A DNA stretch of 64,000 bases. It comes from Pseudoxanthomonas dokdonensis (lineage in GTDB: Bacteria; Pseudomonadota; Gammaproteobacteria; Xanthomonadales; Xanthomonadaceae). A program made the translations under genes and the position numbers. Location: positions 1 to 64,000 of the forward strand of contig NZ_LDJL01000006.1 in NCBI RefSeq assembly GCF_001431405.1. The letters run 5' to 3'. Positions within the stretch are counted from its first letter, which is position 1. The number at the start of each line of letters is the position of its first letter. The notes under the pieces were generated by a model. The model was given only the letters and a program-made list of their open reading frames with translations, did no database searches and was not told where the DNA came from. Below, one piece after another: positions 1-10,778 of the stretch.

Positions 1-891
1 AAAGCCCGGCTGCAGCCGGGCCCGCGCCACCACCGGTGCACCCGGCACCCAGCCACCCTGCTCGCCACCCTTCTTGCGGAAGTAATTGGCGATCGAGGCG
101 AATACATCGGGATAGCTCTTGTACAGATCGACGCGGCCATCGCCATCGCCATCGATCGCGAACTCGCGGTAGCTCGATGGCATGAACTGGCCCATCCCCA
201 TCGCGCCGGCATAGCTGCCAATCAGGCTGGTGATGTCGACCCCGGTTTCCTTGCCGATGGCGAACAACTGCGCCAGCTCGTCACGGAAGAACAACTCGCG
301 GCGCTGCTCGTAGGCGGCACGATCCGGATTGCCGCTGCGCGGATAGAAGAAGCCCAGCGTATACAGCGCATCCAGCACCCGGTGCTTGCCGATGTAGCCG
401 CCGTAGCTGGTCTCGACGCCGACGATGGCGGTGATGATCTCGGCCGGCACGCCATGTTGCTGCTGCGCGCGCATCAGTTCGTCATGGTGCTTGGCCATGA
501 ACGCCTGGCCACCGCTGATGCGGGCACTGGTGATGAAGTTGGGGCGGTATTCGCTCCACGGCTTGACCCGCTCGGCCGGGCGCGACATCAGGCTGATGAT
601 GTCATCGCGCTTGTTGGCCTGGGCCAGGATCGCTTCGATATGTGCCGGCTCGATACCGTACCTGGCGGCGGTATCGCGAATGAAAGCGGCGCGGGCCACT
701 TCGTAGGGCACCGGGGTCAGATCGACCGGGGTCTCGACTTTCTCGACCGAGGTTTCCGCTGGCGACTGCCTGGCTGTTGCCGGCGCGGCGGGTTGTTCGA
801 TCGTCGTCGCTTGTGGAGACGGGGACGGTGGCGGGGTCGCGCAGGCAACCAGGCCGAAGGTCAGTACGCTGACAAGTGAATATCGGATCAT
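1..891 (-). CDS. mltB: Membrane-bound lytic murein transglycosylase B (C-terminal end cut by window edge)
   Basis: Cleaves the MurNAc-GlcNAc bond of peptidoglycan with 1,6-anhydro product formation, at the periplasmic face of the outer membrane. The ATG at 891 opens a lipoprotein signal with lipobox LVAC (Cys about residue 17), then a Pro/Ser/Thr-rich linker. The catalytic-domain signatures are visible: VETSYGG holds the presumed acid Glu, DGDGDGR matches the EF-hand-like calcium loop of the Slt35/MltB fold, and GAMGMGQFMPSSY is the MltB signature. The frame is open to base 1, so the C-terminus lies outside. It follows rodA on the same strand after about 175 bp, at the end of the elongation operon. 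Confidence 0.95.
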   Translation of the reverse strand, partial: MIRYSLVSVLTFGLVACATPPPSPSPQATTIEQPAAPATARQSPAETSVEKVETPVDLTPVPYEVARAAFIRDTAARYGIEPAHIEAILAQANKRDDIISLMSRPAERVKPWSEYRPNFITSARISGGQAFMAKHHDELMRAQQQHGVPAEIITAIVGVETSYGGYIGKHRVLDALYTLGFFYPRSGNPDRAAYEQRRELFFRDELAQLFAIGKETGVDITSLIGSYAGAMGMGQFMPSSYREFAIDGDGDGRVDLYKSYPDVFASIANYFRKKGGEQGGWVPGAPVVARARLQPGF

Positions 892-1066
892 CGCGGCGGA
901 GGTTAGCACGCGATTCACATGCTTTCGTGAATCGCCAATGGACTGACCGATGTGCGGTGTGGCTGGCAAACGTTTCTGCATCCGTCGGGTTTCCTTTTCC
1001 ATGTTGTCAGAGAGTCCTGTGTGGGAGCGTTGAACGCAACATCGCAAGCCAGCTGCGTGCGGTGCG

Positions 1067-2185
1067 CTAGTAACCGTGTACCGGCCGGTGCGCGCGTACC
1101 GCCATCACCAGGCCCAGTCCGGCCAGCAGCGATACCGCCGAGGTGCCGCCGTAGCTGAGCAATGGCATCGGCACCCCGACCACCGGCAGCAGGCCCGAGA
1201 TCATGCCGCCATTGACGATGACGTAGACGAAGAACGCCAGCCCCAGCGAGCCGGCCAGCAACCGTGAATAGGTATCGCGTGCGTCCATCGCAATCCACAG
1301 ACAGCGCCAGACCACGAACAGGTACAGCGCCAGCACCACCGCCACGCCGATCCAGCCGAACTCTTCCGACAACACCGCGAAGATGAAGTCGGTGGTGTGT
1401 TCGGGCAGGAAGTCCAGGTGCGATTGCGAGCCCTGGCCCCAGCCCTTGCCGGTCAGGCCGCCGCCGCCGATCGCGATCTTGGACTGGATGATGTTCCAGC
1501 CGGTGCCGAGCGGATCGTTCTCCGGATTGAGGAAGGTCAGGATGCGGTCCTTCTGGTATTGGCGCAGGAACCAGAACCAGGCCACCGGCGCGGCCGCGGC
1601 GACCGCGCTTAGACCGAGCCCGACCCACCACCACGGCAGTCCAGCCAGCAGCAACGCGAACACGCCACTGGTGGCGACCAGCATCGCGGTGCCGAAATCA
1701 GGCTGCAGCAGAATCAGGCAGGTCGGCACGCCGATGATCAACGCCGCGACCAGCACGGTCCTGATCCGCGGCGGCAGCGGTTGCCGGTTGAGATACCAGG
1801 CCATCATCATCGGCAGGCTGATCTTCAACAGTTCCGATGGCTGCAGGTAGAACAGCTTCAGATCGATCCAGAGGTGGCCATGTTTGCCGGTGCCGACGAA
1901 CAGCACGATGATCAGCGGAATGAAGGTCAGCGCGAACACCCCCGGCGACCATGCGCGCAGGCGGATCACCGAGACCCGCGACAGCGCCCACATCGCCACC
2001 AGTCCGACCGCGAAGCGCGCGCCCTGGGCCAGCATCAGATGAGTACCCTGGGCGTCACCACCGGCGCTGTACAACACCGCCAGGCCGATGCCCATCAGGC
2101 TCAGCAATGCCAGCAGCAACGGCCAGTCCAGCGAGCGCAGGAAGTAGCGAATCAGGCCGAACAGCCAGCGCAGGATTTCACTCAT
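1067..2185 (-). CDS. rodA: Peptidoglycan glycosyltransferase RodA (SEDS family)
   Basis: Polytopic inner-membrane glycan polymerase of the elongasome, partner of PBP2. The 372-residue product has about ten hydrophobic segments and the SEDS signatures EHTTDFIF and SEEFGWIG near the middle, and ends in a typical SEDS C-terminus (LLSYGGTS motif). I chose the ATG at 2185 because it sits inside the mrdA stop region (ATGAGTGA, 8-bp overlap), which implies translational coupling. An earlier start is possible but would overlap mrdA much more. Confidence 0.95.
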   Translation of the reverse strand: MSEILRWLFGLIRYFLRSLDWPLLLALLSLMGIGLAVLYSAGGDAQGTHLMLAQGARFAVGLVAMWALSRVSVIRLRAWSPGVFALTFIPLIIVLFVGTGKHGHLWIDLKLFYLQPSELLKISLPMMMAWYLNRQPLPPRIRTVLVAALIIGVPTCLILLQPDFGTAMLVATSGVFALLLAGLPWWWVGLGLSAVAAAAPVAWFWFLRQYQKDRILTFLNPENDPLGTGWNIIQSKIAIGGGGLTGKGWGQGSQSHLDFLPEHTTDFIFAVLSEEFGWIGVAVVLALYLFVVWRCLWIAMDARDTYSRLLAGSLGLAFFVYVIVNGGMISGLLPVVGVPMPLLSYGGTSAVSLLAGLGLVMAVRAHRPVHGY

Positions 2186-4079
2186 CCGGGGTCTCCTGCG
2201 TCGAACCGACGGCGGCGGCTGCCGCTGCGTCGGCATCGGGCTCGGGCATCTTGCCCAGCAGCCACGCATCCAGGATCTTGCGCGCGATCGGGCCGGCGGT
2301 ACTGGCGCCGTAACCGCCGCCTTCGACCGCTACCGCCAATGCGATGGTCGGATCCTGCGCCGGTGCGAAACCAACGAACAGGGCGCGGTGGCGCAGGTGC
2401 ATCGGCAGGCTCTTGGGATTGACCGCGGCGGTGCCACGGCGGCTGGTGACCTGGGCGGTGCCGGTCTTGCCGGCGGCCTGGTAAGCCATGCCACGGGCAA
2501 ACGAATAACCGGTGCCACCCGGCAGCATCGTCGCCATCATGCCTTCGCGTACCGCCTGCAGATTGCCCGGGTTGGGACTGATCGGGTCCCCGCCCGGCTG
2601 CGGCAGTGGCGTCCATTGGCCGTCAAACCCGGTGCGTACCTCATCGACCAGATGTGGTCGCCGCAACTGGCCGTCGGCAATCCCGGCGGTCGCCCGCACC
2701 AGTTGCAGCGGGGTCACTTTCCAGTCGCCCTGGCCGATGCTGGCGTTGACGGTATCGCCGGGGTACCAGCGTTCCTTCTTGGCGCGCAGCTTGTAGGCCG
2801 GCGACGGCAGGATGCCGTCAATCTCGCCGGTCAGATCAATGCCGGTGGGATGGCCGAAACCGTAGCGCGACATGTAGTCGTCGATCTTGTCGATGCCCAT
2901 GTCCAGCGACAGCTTGTAATAGTAGGTGTTGACCGACTGGGCGATGGACTTGCGCAGATCGGTCCAGCCGTGGCCGCCACGGTGCGAATCGCCCCAGCCG
3001 CGCGAGGTCCCCGGCAGGTAGAACATGCCGGTCGACAGCACCCGATCCTCGGGACGGCGGGTGCCGCTGTCCAGCCCGGCCAGACCGAGCAGCGGCTTGA
3101 TGGTCGACCCCGGCGCCACCCCGCCCAGCACCAGGCGGTTGAACTGCGGTCGTGACGGGCTTTCGTTGAGCAGCTTGAAATCGCGGGTGGAGATGCCGTT
3201 GACGAACAGATTGGGGTCGTAGCTGGGAATGCTGACCATCGCCAGCACTTCGCCGGTGCGCGGGTCCAGCGCGATGGCCGAACCTTCCAGGTCACCGAAC
3301 GCGGCCACCATCGCCTGCTGCAATTCGACATCGATGCTGAGCTTGAGGTCCTGGCCCGGGGTGGCCGGCACCCGTCCGACCACGCCCAGCGCGCGACCTT
3401 CGACATTGGTCTCGACCTTTTCGTAGCCGACCTTGCCGCGCAGTTGTTCTTCGTAATAGCGCTCGAGCCCGGTCTTGCCGATGTGGGTAAGCGCGCTTTC
3501 GGCCTCGGTCAGGCCTTCCAGATCCTTCTCGTCGATGCGGCCAACGTAGCCGATGACGTGGGCGAACAATGGCCCGTACGGGTAATGGCGGGTCAGGTAA
3601 GGCACTACTTCCACCCCCGGGTAGCGCCAGCGATCGACGGCGAAGCGCGCCATCTCGTTTTCGTCCAGGCGCAGCTTCAGCGTGATCGGGCGAAAGCCGC
3701 GGGCGCTCTTGCGGGTCTTGCGGTAGTGCTCGATGTCCGCCGGGTCCAGCGCGATGATCCGGCCCAGACCGGCCAGCATGCGCTCGGTGTCGACGACCTT
3801 GTCGGGGGTGACATCGAGCCGGTAGGCCGGGATGTTCTCGGCCAGCAGCTTGCCGTTGCGGTCGTAGATCATGCCGCGCCCGGGCACCACCGGCCGCGGT
3901 TTGATCCGGTTGGCCTCGGAACGGGTGGCGTATTCGTCGTGGTCCAGCACCTGCAGCTTGAAGTACCAGCCGCCGAGCCCGAACAGGGCCAGGGTGACCA
4001 CCACCAGCCCCAGCACCGCCCGCCGACGGAACTGTTCGGCCTCGGCATGCGGGTCCTTGCTGATCCGGCGCGGTTTCAT
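2178..4079 (-). CDS. mrdA: Penicillin-binding protein 2 (elongation transpeptidase)
   Basis: Class B PBP, 633 residues, a DD-transpeptidase that crosslinks peptidoglycan during rod elongation. It has one N-terminal membrane anchor (about residues 20-40), a pedestal domain, and a transpeptidase domain with all three active-site motifs: STIK (SxxK), SVN (SxN) and KTGTAQ. The start ATG at 4079 (MKPRRISK) lies 4 bp after the mreD stop; a longer upstream frame exists but would run deep into mreD. Order mreD-mrdA-rodA is the conserved one. Confidence 0.96.
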   Translation of the reverse strand: MKPRRISKDPHAEAEQFRRRAVLGLVVVTLALFGLGGWYFKLQVLDHDEYATRSEANRIKPRPVVPGRGMIYDRNGKLLAENIPAYRLDVTPDKVVDTERMLAGLGRIIALDPADIEHYRKTRKSARGFRPITLKLRLDENEMARFAVDRWRYPGVEVVPYLTRHYPYGPLFAHVIGYVGRIDEKDLEGLTEAESALTHIGKTGLERYYEEQLRGKVGYEKVETNVEGRALGVVGRVPATPGQDLKLSIDVELQQAMVAAFGDLEGSAIALDPRTGEVLAMVSIPSYDPNLFVNGISTRDFKLLNESPSRPQFNRLVLGGVAPGSTIKPLLGLAGLDSGTRRPEDRVLSTGMFYLPGTSRGWGDSHRGGHGWTDLRKSIAQSVNTYYYKLSLDMGIDKIDDYMSRYGFGHPTGIDLTGEIDGILPSPAYKLRAKKERWYPGDTVNASIGQGDWKVTPLQLVRATAGIADGQLRRPHLVDEVRTGFDGQWTPLPQPGGDPISPNPGNLQAVREGMMATMLPGGTGYSFARGMAYQAAGKTGTAQVTSRRGTAAVNPKSLPMHLRHRALFVGFAPAQDPTIALAVAVEGGGYGASTAGPIARKILDAWLLGKMPEPDADAAAAAAVGSTQETPDE

Positions 4080-4083
4080 CACA

Positions 4084-4563
4084 TCAACCGCGCTTGTTCT
4101 GGCGCAGCGCGTCCAGCAGCAGGTACACCAGCGGCCACAGCAGCATGCCCAGCAATGGCGCCCACCAGTAATTCCACGGCAGCACCGGCAGGCCCAGCGC
4201 CAGATGCACGGCGGCATCGACGATGCGGTCGTTGAGCAGCAGCGCGCCCATCGCCAGCGCCTGTTGTGACAGCGGGAAGAACCGCAGGCGGGCGCGGAAG
4301 CGCTGCAGGATGAAGGCCATGATGACCAGCCGCAGGGCCTGTTCGCCCAGCAGCGACCCGAACATCAGATCCGCGATCAAACCGACCACCAGCGCCAGGC
4401 CGAGGCCGGCGCGCTCGGGGGTTTCGATGATCCAGTAGGCCATCACCAGCGCCAGCCAGTACGGCCGCAACGGCATCAGCGCGGTCGGCAGCGGCAGCAG
4501 GCCCAGCAGCAACGCCAGCAGGATGCTGACCGGCAATACCCAGCCCGAACGTGGCCGGCTCAT
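4084..4563 (-). CDS. mreD: Rod shape-determining protein MreD
   Basis: Small hydrophobic inner-membrane component of the elongasome, 159 residues with about five predicted membrane segments, of the usual MreD length. Its ATG overlaps the mreC stop by the ATGA arrangement (4560-4563), so translation is probably coupled. Assignment rests on hydrophobicity and length plus position between mreC and mrdA; MreD has few invariant residues. Confidence 0.93.
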   Translation of the reverse strand: MSRPRSGWVLPVSILLALLLGLLPLPTALMPLRPYWLALVMAYWIIETPERAGLGLALVVGLIADLMFGSLLGEQALRLVIMAFILQRFRARLRFFPLSQQALAMGALLLNDRIVDAAVHLALGLPVLPWNYWWAPLLGMLLWPLVYLLLDALRQNKRG

Positions 4564-5669
4564 CGGCGCACCTCCGCCGGGGGCGGCGCCGGTGCTGGCG
4601 CAGGCTTTGTTGAATCCGGCGCCGGCGATGCGTCGTTGGCTGCCGGCCGGGTTCCCGGATTGGCTGGCGTCTGGCGGCCGCTGGCGGGCGCCGGCGTGGG
4701 CTTGGCGCCATCGCCAGCGAGCGCCGGCGCATCATCGCCGGCGCTGGCTGACTCGCCTGCCGCCTGATCCGGCGTGCCAGCCGGCGCGGACGCTTGCGGG
4801 TCGGCAGTAGCAGCAGGCAGCGGTTGCGGCGGCGCCGAGCGCAGCAGCAGTACGTCGCGGCCACGATCCAGCCGCGCCGCCGGCCGCAGTTCGGCGATCA
4901 GAAATGCGTGGCTGTCGTCCGGCCGCAACGTGGTCACCGTGCCGACCGGAAACCCCGGCGGGAACCGCCCGCCCAGGCCCGAGGTAACGATGAGATCACC
5001 GACTTCGACCCCGGTGTTGAGTGGAATGTCGGCGATCTCCAACTGGTCGATACGGCCACGGCCGTAGGCAATCAGGCGCACCCCGTTGCGCGCGATCACT
5101 ACCGGCACCGCGTGGTCGGCGTCGGTCAGCAGCAGCACCGTCGAATGATTGGGGGTCAGACCGATGATCTGGCCGATCAGGCCGCCGTCGTCGATCACCG
5201 CCTGACCCATGCGCACACCCTCACGCCTGCCGGCATCCAGCACCAGTCGTTGCCGGGTCGGATCCAGGTCGATGTTGAGGATCGGCGCCAGTTGCACGTC
5301 GAGGCCGCGGCTTTCGGCCACGCCCAGCAATGCGCGCAGCTTGGTGTTGTCGCTGGCGGCGGTCTGCAGGCGGGTCAAGCGTGCATTGGCGATCAGCAGA
5401 TCGTTGCGCAGCTGGCGGTTTTCCTCCATCAGCCGACCGCGGCTGACCGCGTCGTCCTGTACCCGCGTACCAACCCGCCCCGGCAGGCCGGCCAGCCACC
5501 ACAGCGGCTGGGTCAACACATTGGCCTGCGCCCGCACCTGGCTGAGCCAGCCACCGCGGTGATCCAGGAAGATCAGGCACAACGTCAACGCAAGATACGC
5601 CAGCAGGCGCAGCGTGCTGGCGACATCACCCTGGCGGGCGGAAACGGGTGGACCGGCGTAGGACGGCAC
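4560..5669 (-). CDS. mreC: Rod shape-determining protein MreC with long low-complexity C-terminal tail
   Basis: Periplasmic scaffold of the elongasome, linking MreB/RodZ to PBP2. The 369-residue product has an N-terminal membrane anchor (about residues 20-38), a coiled-coil stretch (EENRQLRNDLLIANARLTRL) and the beta-barrel-like MreC core up to about residue 275. The last 90 or so residues are almost entirely Pro, Ala, Ser, Asp and Gly, an addition absent from E. coli MreC. The start is GTG at 5669. mreB ends about 200 bp upstream, so the genes are probably cotranscribed. Confidence 0.95.
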   Translation of the reverse strand: MPSYAGPPVSARQGDVASTLRLLAYLALTLCLIFLDHRGGWLSQVRAQANVLTQPLWWLAGLPGRVGTRVQDDAVSRGRLMEENRQLRNDLLIANARLTRLQTAASDNTKLRALLGVAESRGLDVQLAPILNIDLDPTRQRLVLDAGRREGVRMGQAVIDDGGLIGQIIGLTPNHSTVLLLTDADHAVPVVIARNGVRLIAYGRGRIDQLEIADIPLNTGVEVGDLIVTSGLGGRFPPGFPVGTVTTLRPDDSHAFLIAELRPAARLDRGRDVLLLRSAPPQPLPAATADPQASAPAGTPDQAAGESASAGDDAPALAGDGAKPTPAPASGRQTPANPGTRPAANDASPAPDSTKPAPAPAPPPAEVRR

Positions 5670-5869
5670 TGGCGGTAGTCAGGATGGTTCAGCGATAAGA
5701 GGGTCAAGGTGCCGTGAACCCGGGTGATACGCAAGCCGCGCGGCGGGCGGCAAGGCCATCGGCGGCAGTGAATGGAACCTGCGTGGGTCGGCGTGCGCGC
5801 TGGCGCGCATGCCATTTGCGAGATCACACTCGTTTGCGCTCGCCAGCACCGTGGCGACCGCCGCGTGGA

Positions 5870-7245
<1,376 letters not shown>

Positions 7246-8178
7246 ATGTCCGCACTGATTTGTGGTTCCCTTGCCTACGACACCATCATGGTGTTCCCGG
7301 ACCAGTTCAAGAACCATATCCTGCCGGACAAGGTGCACATCCTGAACGTGTCGTTCCTGGTCCCGCGCATGCGCCGCGAGTTCGGTGGCTGCGCCGGCAA
7401 CATCGCCTACAACCTGCACCTGCTCGGCGGCAAGCCGATCCCGATGGGCACGGTCGGCCAGGACTTCGGCCCGTATCGCGAATATTTCGAGGGCCTGGGC
7501 ATCGACCTGTCGCAGGTCAAGGTGATCGATGAGCTGTTCACCCCGCAGGCGTTCATCACCACCGACCACGACAACAACCAGATCACCGCTTTCCATCCGG
7601 GCGCGATGATGCGCTCCTACGAAAACCACGTGAAGGACGTCCCTGGCGTCACCATCGGCCTGGTCGGCCCGGACGGCCGCGAGGGCATGATCCAGAACTC
7701 GCAGGAGTTCAGCGATGGCGGCGTGCCCTTCATCTTCGATCCGGGCCAGGCGATGCCATTGTTCAATGGCCCGGAACTGCGCACCTTCATCGAACAGGCC
7801 GACTACGTGGTCGTCAACGACTACGAATCCAACCTGCTGCAGGAGCGCACCGGCTGGGACGAGAAGGACATCGTGCAGCGGGTCAAGGCCTACATCACCA
7901 CCCAGGGCCCGAAGGGCGCGCTGATCCACACCCCCGAGCGCACCTACGACGTGCCGCCGGCACACGAACGCCGTGTGGTCGACCCGACCGGCTGTGGCGA
8001 CGCCTTCCGCGCCGGCCTCATCCACGGCATCGAAAAAGGCTGCGACTGGCTGACCATCGGCCGCATGGGCAACCTGATGGGCGCCTTGAAGGTTGAACAC
8101 CCCGGTACCCAGAACCAGCGCTTCACCTTCGACGAGTTCAACGAGCAGTTCAAGCAACAGTTCGGCTACGCGCTGTAA
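7246..8178 (+). CDS. PfkB-family carbohydrate/nucleoside kinase (adenosine-kinase-like)
   Basis: Cytoplasmic sugar or nucleoside kinase of the ribokinase/PfkB fold, 310 residues from the ATG at 7246 (MSALICGS). Both PfkB signatures are present: FGGCAGNIAYNL near residue 45 and VDPTGCGDAFRAG near residue 245, whose Asp is the catalytic base and whose GCGD forms the anion hole. Xanthomonad orthologues are often called adenosine kinase, but the sequence alone does not fix the substrate. It is divergent from mreB and appears monocistronic. An in-frame extension to 7162 is unlikely because it adds a non-family leader. Confidence 0.88.
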   Translation: MSALICGSLAYDTIMVFPDQFKNHILPDKVHILNVSFLVPRMRREFGGCAGNIAYNLHLLGGKPIPMGTVGQDFGPYREYFEGLGIDLSQVKVIDELFTPQAFITTDHDNNQITAFHPGAMMRSYENHVKDVPGVTIGLVGPDGREGMIQNSQEFSDGGVPFIFDPGQAMPLFNGPELRTFIEQADYVVVNDYESNLLQERTGWDEKDIVQRVKAYITTQGPKGALIHTPERTYDVPPAHERRVVDPTGCGDAFRAGLIHGIEKGCDWLTIGRMGNLMGALKVEHPGTQNQRFTFDEFNEQFKQQFGYAL

Positions 8179-8251
8179 GCCCGCCGCCCCGCTGCCACGC
8201 CGCCCTTGATTGGCAAGCGCGGCATCGCGCTCGCCGCGCCGTGGCCGCTGG

Positions 8252-9520
8252 TTACAGCAGGTCGATGGTGTAGTTGATGATCACCCGGTGCTCATCGACG
8301 TCGGGACCGAAATTCTTGCGTACCGTGGCATTGCGCCAGCGCAGGCTGACATTGCGCAATAGGCCTTGCTTGAACACGTACTGGAGATCGCTGTCGCGCT
8401 CCCATTCGCGGCCTTCGATGCCGGTTCCGACATCGATGCTGTCACCGCTGACATAGCGGGTCATGAAGCTCAGGCCCGGCAGCCCGGCGAAATCGTAATC
8501 GAAGCGCAGTTGCCAGGACTGCTCGTCCTTGTGGTTGAAGGCATTCAGTTCAACGAAATTGAACAGATACGCATTGGAGCTGTTGATGTAGGGATAGCCG
8601 GTGCTGCCACTCATGTCCTGGTAGGACGCGCTGAGCTTGAGATGGTCGAAGTGGTAGGAAAACCGCGCAGCCCAGGCGCGGTTGTCGATATTGGTCACGC
8701 CCTGGCTGCCGGTATCCAGGTAACGTGCCTCCACCCCCAGTGCCCTGGCGCGGCCATCCACCGGCCACCAGCCAGCGGCATTGAACACCTGCTGGCGATA
8801 CAGGTTGTCGAGTTGCCCGTAGTGATAGGACAGCGACAGCGGCGGCAGCGGCCTGAAGGTGGTGCCGATCAGGCTGAAGCGATCGCTGCTGCGTGGTCCG
8901 TCGGCGAAATCGATGTTGAGCGCGGCCGGACCGGTAATCGAGAGGTCATCACTGTCCGAAGCGCCGCTCTGATTGATCCGGTGGATCACCCCGGCTTCGA
9001 AATCGAACTTGCCGACACCCTGCGCACGCAGCAGGCTGCCTTCAAACCACTGTGGCAGCAGGAAGATGTCGACGCTGCCGAGCACCGGCGTCTGCAGCTC
9101 CATGCCACCGACTGCCAGCGTGGTCTTGCCGGACCGCGCCTTGGCGGTGAGATAGCCTTCCGCCGCCACCGCCGGCGCGCGCTCGCCATAGTGGCTGTCG
9201 AGCAGGCCACTGCCCGCGTGCGCCGGCGTCGAATCCAGCTTGATCGCAGTGGCGCCATAGCCTTCGATGGCGAACCCGATCGGCCCGCCGGTATAGCCCG
9301 AATGCAGCCGCAGCATGAAGCCCTGCGCCCACTCGTCGCGTTTTTGCTGGGCGCCGGGCGGGACCCTGTCGAAGGCCCGGTTGAGATAGAAGTTGCGCGC
9401 CTGCAGCGAAGCACTGGCGTCGCCGGCCAGGCCCTCCCCGGCCAGCGCTACCGGCGCTGCCAGCGCGCACACGACGGCCATGCACAGCGACAGGCATGAC
9501 CCGGGATTGTTCACAGCCAT
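8252..9520 (-). CDS. OprD-family outer-membrane porin
   Basis: Predicted 422-residue outer-membrane beta-barrel for uptake of small solutes such as basic amino acids, peptides or aromatic acids. It has a signal peptide (residues 1-27, ending ALAG), the OprD-type opening FYLNRAFD and RDEWAQGFMLRLHSGYT, alternating amphipathic strands throughout, and a C-terminal strand ending in aromatic/hydrophobic residues (IINYTIDLL). Length fits OprD (about 420). It stands alone, so the substrate cannot be inferred from neighbours. A perfect 8-bp inverted repeat lies about 260 bp upstream. Confidence 0.85.
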   Translation of the reverse strand: MAVNNPGSCLSLCMAVVCALAAPVALAGEGLAGDASASLQARNFYLNRAFDRVPPGAQQKRDEWAQGFMLRLHSGYTGGPIGFAIEGYGATAIKLDSTPAHAGSGLLDSHYGERAPAVAAEGYLTAKARSGKTTLAVGGMELQTPVLGSVDIFLLPQWFEGSLLRAQGVGKFDFEAGVIHRINQSGASDSDDLSITGPAALNIDFADGPRSSDRFSLIGTTFRPLPPLSLSYHYGQLDNLYRQQVFNAAGWWPVDGRARALGVEARYLDTGSQGVTNIDNRAWAARFSYHFDHLKLSASYQDMSGSTGYPYINSSNAYLFNFVELNAFNHKDEQSWQLRFDYDFAGLPGLSFMTRYVSGDSIDVGTGIEGREWERDSDLQYVFKQGLLRNVSLRWRNATVRKNFGPDVDEHRVIINYTIDLL

Positions 9521-9925
9521 GGTTCCTCGTCACCCGCCTGGCGGGCTCGCAGCGGTGGGTCGTTGCGATACGGTGGCGGGCCCTGCGCCGGGGACGTGGC
9601 GACGGCATGCGCGGTGTCTTGTCTCGCCGACGCTACAGGCGGCCGGTCCACCGTTCCGCAACGAATGGCCAGACCCTAGCGATCGACGGCGGCGACGGCC
9701 ACCCGTGCGAGGTACATATGATGCTGCCAACAATCCGGGGTAACCAATGCGCGGTTTTGCCGCTGATTAGCAGCCGTTTGGTATTGCCGAGGAATACCAA
9801 CTGCACATTCAAACCTGCGCGGAAGTGCGGGCAAAGTAACAATCAGCGCGGCGTCATGGCGCGATCATGCCGGTGCGAGGCGATGCCAGCCGCGCCGGAG
9901 CACGGCTGGTTGACGCCCGCCAGGT
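9521..9925. other. Intergenic region upstream of the OprD-like porin
   Basis: No coding sequence supported. The only structured element I see is the inverted repeat at 9778-9800, listed separately. I found no clear -35/-10 pair for the porin. Confidence 0.4.
9778..9800. promoter_or_regulatory. Perfect 8-bp inverted repeat, possible operator
   Basis: TTGGTATT and AATACCAA flank a 7-bp spacer (gccgagg). Two-turn spacing between half-sites suits a dimeric repressor of GntR or LacI type. It lies in the long region upstream of the OprD-like gene, with no adjacent regulator gene. A short RNA hairpin is the alternative reading. Confidence 0.4.
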
Positions 9926-10648
9926 TCACCAGCCGGGCATCTGCTTCGGATCGAGGCCACCGGTTTCGAAGATCACGGTCGGGCTGTCGCCGTTGGCCAG
10001 CGGGAAGCTGATTTGCAGACGCTTGGCCTCACCCGCCAGTTTCCACAGGGTCTTGTCATCATCGATGAACATGGCGATCGCTTCATCGGTATCCGGCCGG
10101 TTGGCGCTCATCCTGCGTGGCTTGCCGTCATCGACCACCACCGTCACCGGGCAGCTGCGGTAGCAGGCCTTGGCGAAATCGCCGCCCTGCAGGACCAGAT
10201 AACTGCTGCGCTTCCACTTGGGATGATCGCGGAACACCAGCTGCACCGGCTTGGCGCCGCTGCCATCGACATCCACGTTGTCCTGGCTGTAGATCATCGC
10301 TGAACGCTGGATGCCACCGGCAGCGTTGACCTGGGCGTAGGCCCACAGATTGTCCAGCCGGCGCTGCTCGCGCTCGGCCTCGGCCTTGGCCTTGATCTCC
10401 TCGACCTTCGGCGCGATGCGCTTGGCGGTGGCGCTTTTCGGATACTGATCCAGCAACGCGACACCGTGGATCCGGGCCATGTCCCAGTCGCCGCCAGCTA
10501 CCGCGCTGTCAAAGCGCTTGCCGAGTTCTTCGGCCTGCTGCTCCTGCTGGCGGGCCTGGGCAGCGGCGGCGGCGGCCTGTTCGGCCTGGCGATCCCCACA
10601 GGCGGCCAGGGCCAGCACGCAGGCCAGCATCAACACGGGTTTGTTCAT
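9926..10648 (-). CDS. Predicted lipoprotein of unknown function
   Basis: The 240-residue product starts at ATG 10648 with a clear lipoprotein signal (lipobox ALAAC, Cys about residue 17). Residues 20-50 are Ala/Gln/Glu-rich and probably coiled coil, followed by a helical stretch with many charged residues (about 75-100). The C-terminal half looks like a beta-rich sandwich with two Cys close together (KACYRSC), possibly a disulfide. I do not recognise a family; similar proteins occur in xanthomonads. A longer in-frame start would run past the lipobox and is rejected. Confidence 0.8.
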   Translation of the reverse strand: MNKPVLMLACVLALAACGDRQAEQAAAAAAQARQQEQQAEELGKRFDSAVAGGDWDMARIHGVALLDQYPKSATAKRIAPKVEEIKAKAEAEREQRRLDNLWAYAQVNAAGGIQRSAMIYSQDNVDVDGSGAKPVQLVFRDHPKWKRSSYLVLQGGDFAKACYRSCPVTVVVDDGKPRRMSANRPDTDEAIAMFIDDDKTLWKLAGEAKRLQISFPLANGDSPTVIFETGGLDPKQMPGW

Positions 10649-10720
10649 GGCGGTTTCCTTGTTGCGGTATCCACACAGGATATCGTCAAGTGCCGGCCGG
10701 GATCCCGAAGTGTTGGCGAC

Positions 10721-10752
10721 GAAAATGAAAACGGCCACCTCGCGGTGGCCGT
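10721..10752 (-). terminator. Intrinsic terminator downstream of the M1 aminopeptidase gene
   Basis: Stem ACGGCCACC / GGTGGCCGT (10731-10739 and 10744-10752) with a TCGC loop. Read on the minus strand it is followed by TTTTCATTTTC, a moderately T-rich tail. It lies 27 bp past the stop at 10779. Confidence 0.75.
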
Positions 10753-10778
10753 TTCCTGCAGCACGGACGGCGGCGGGC

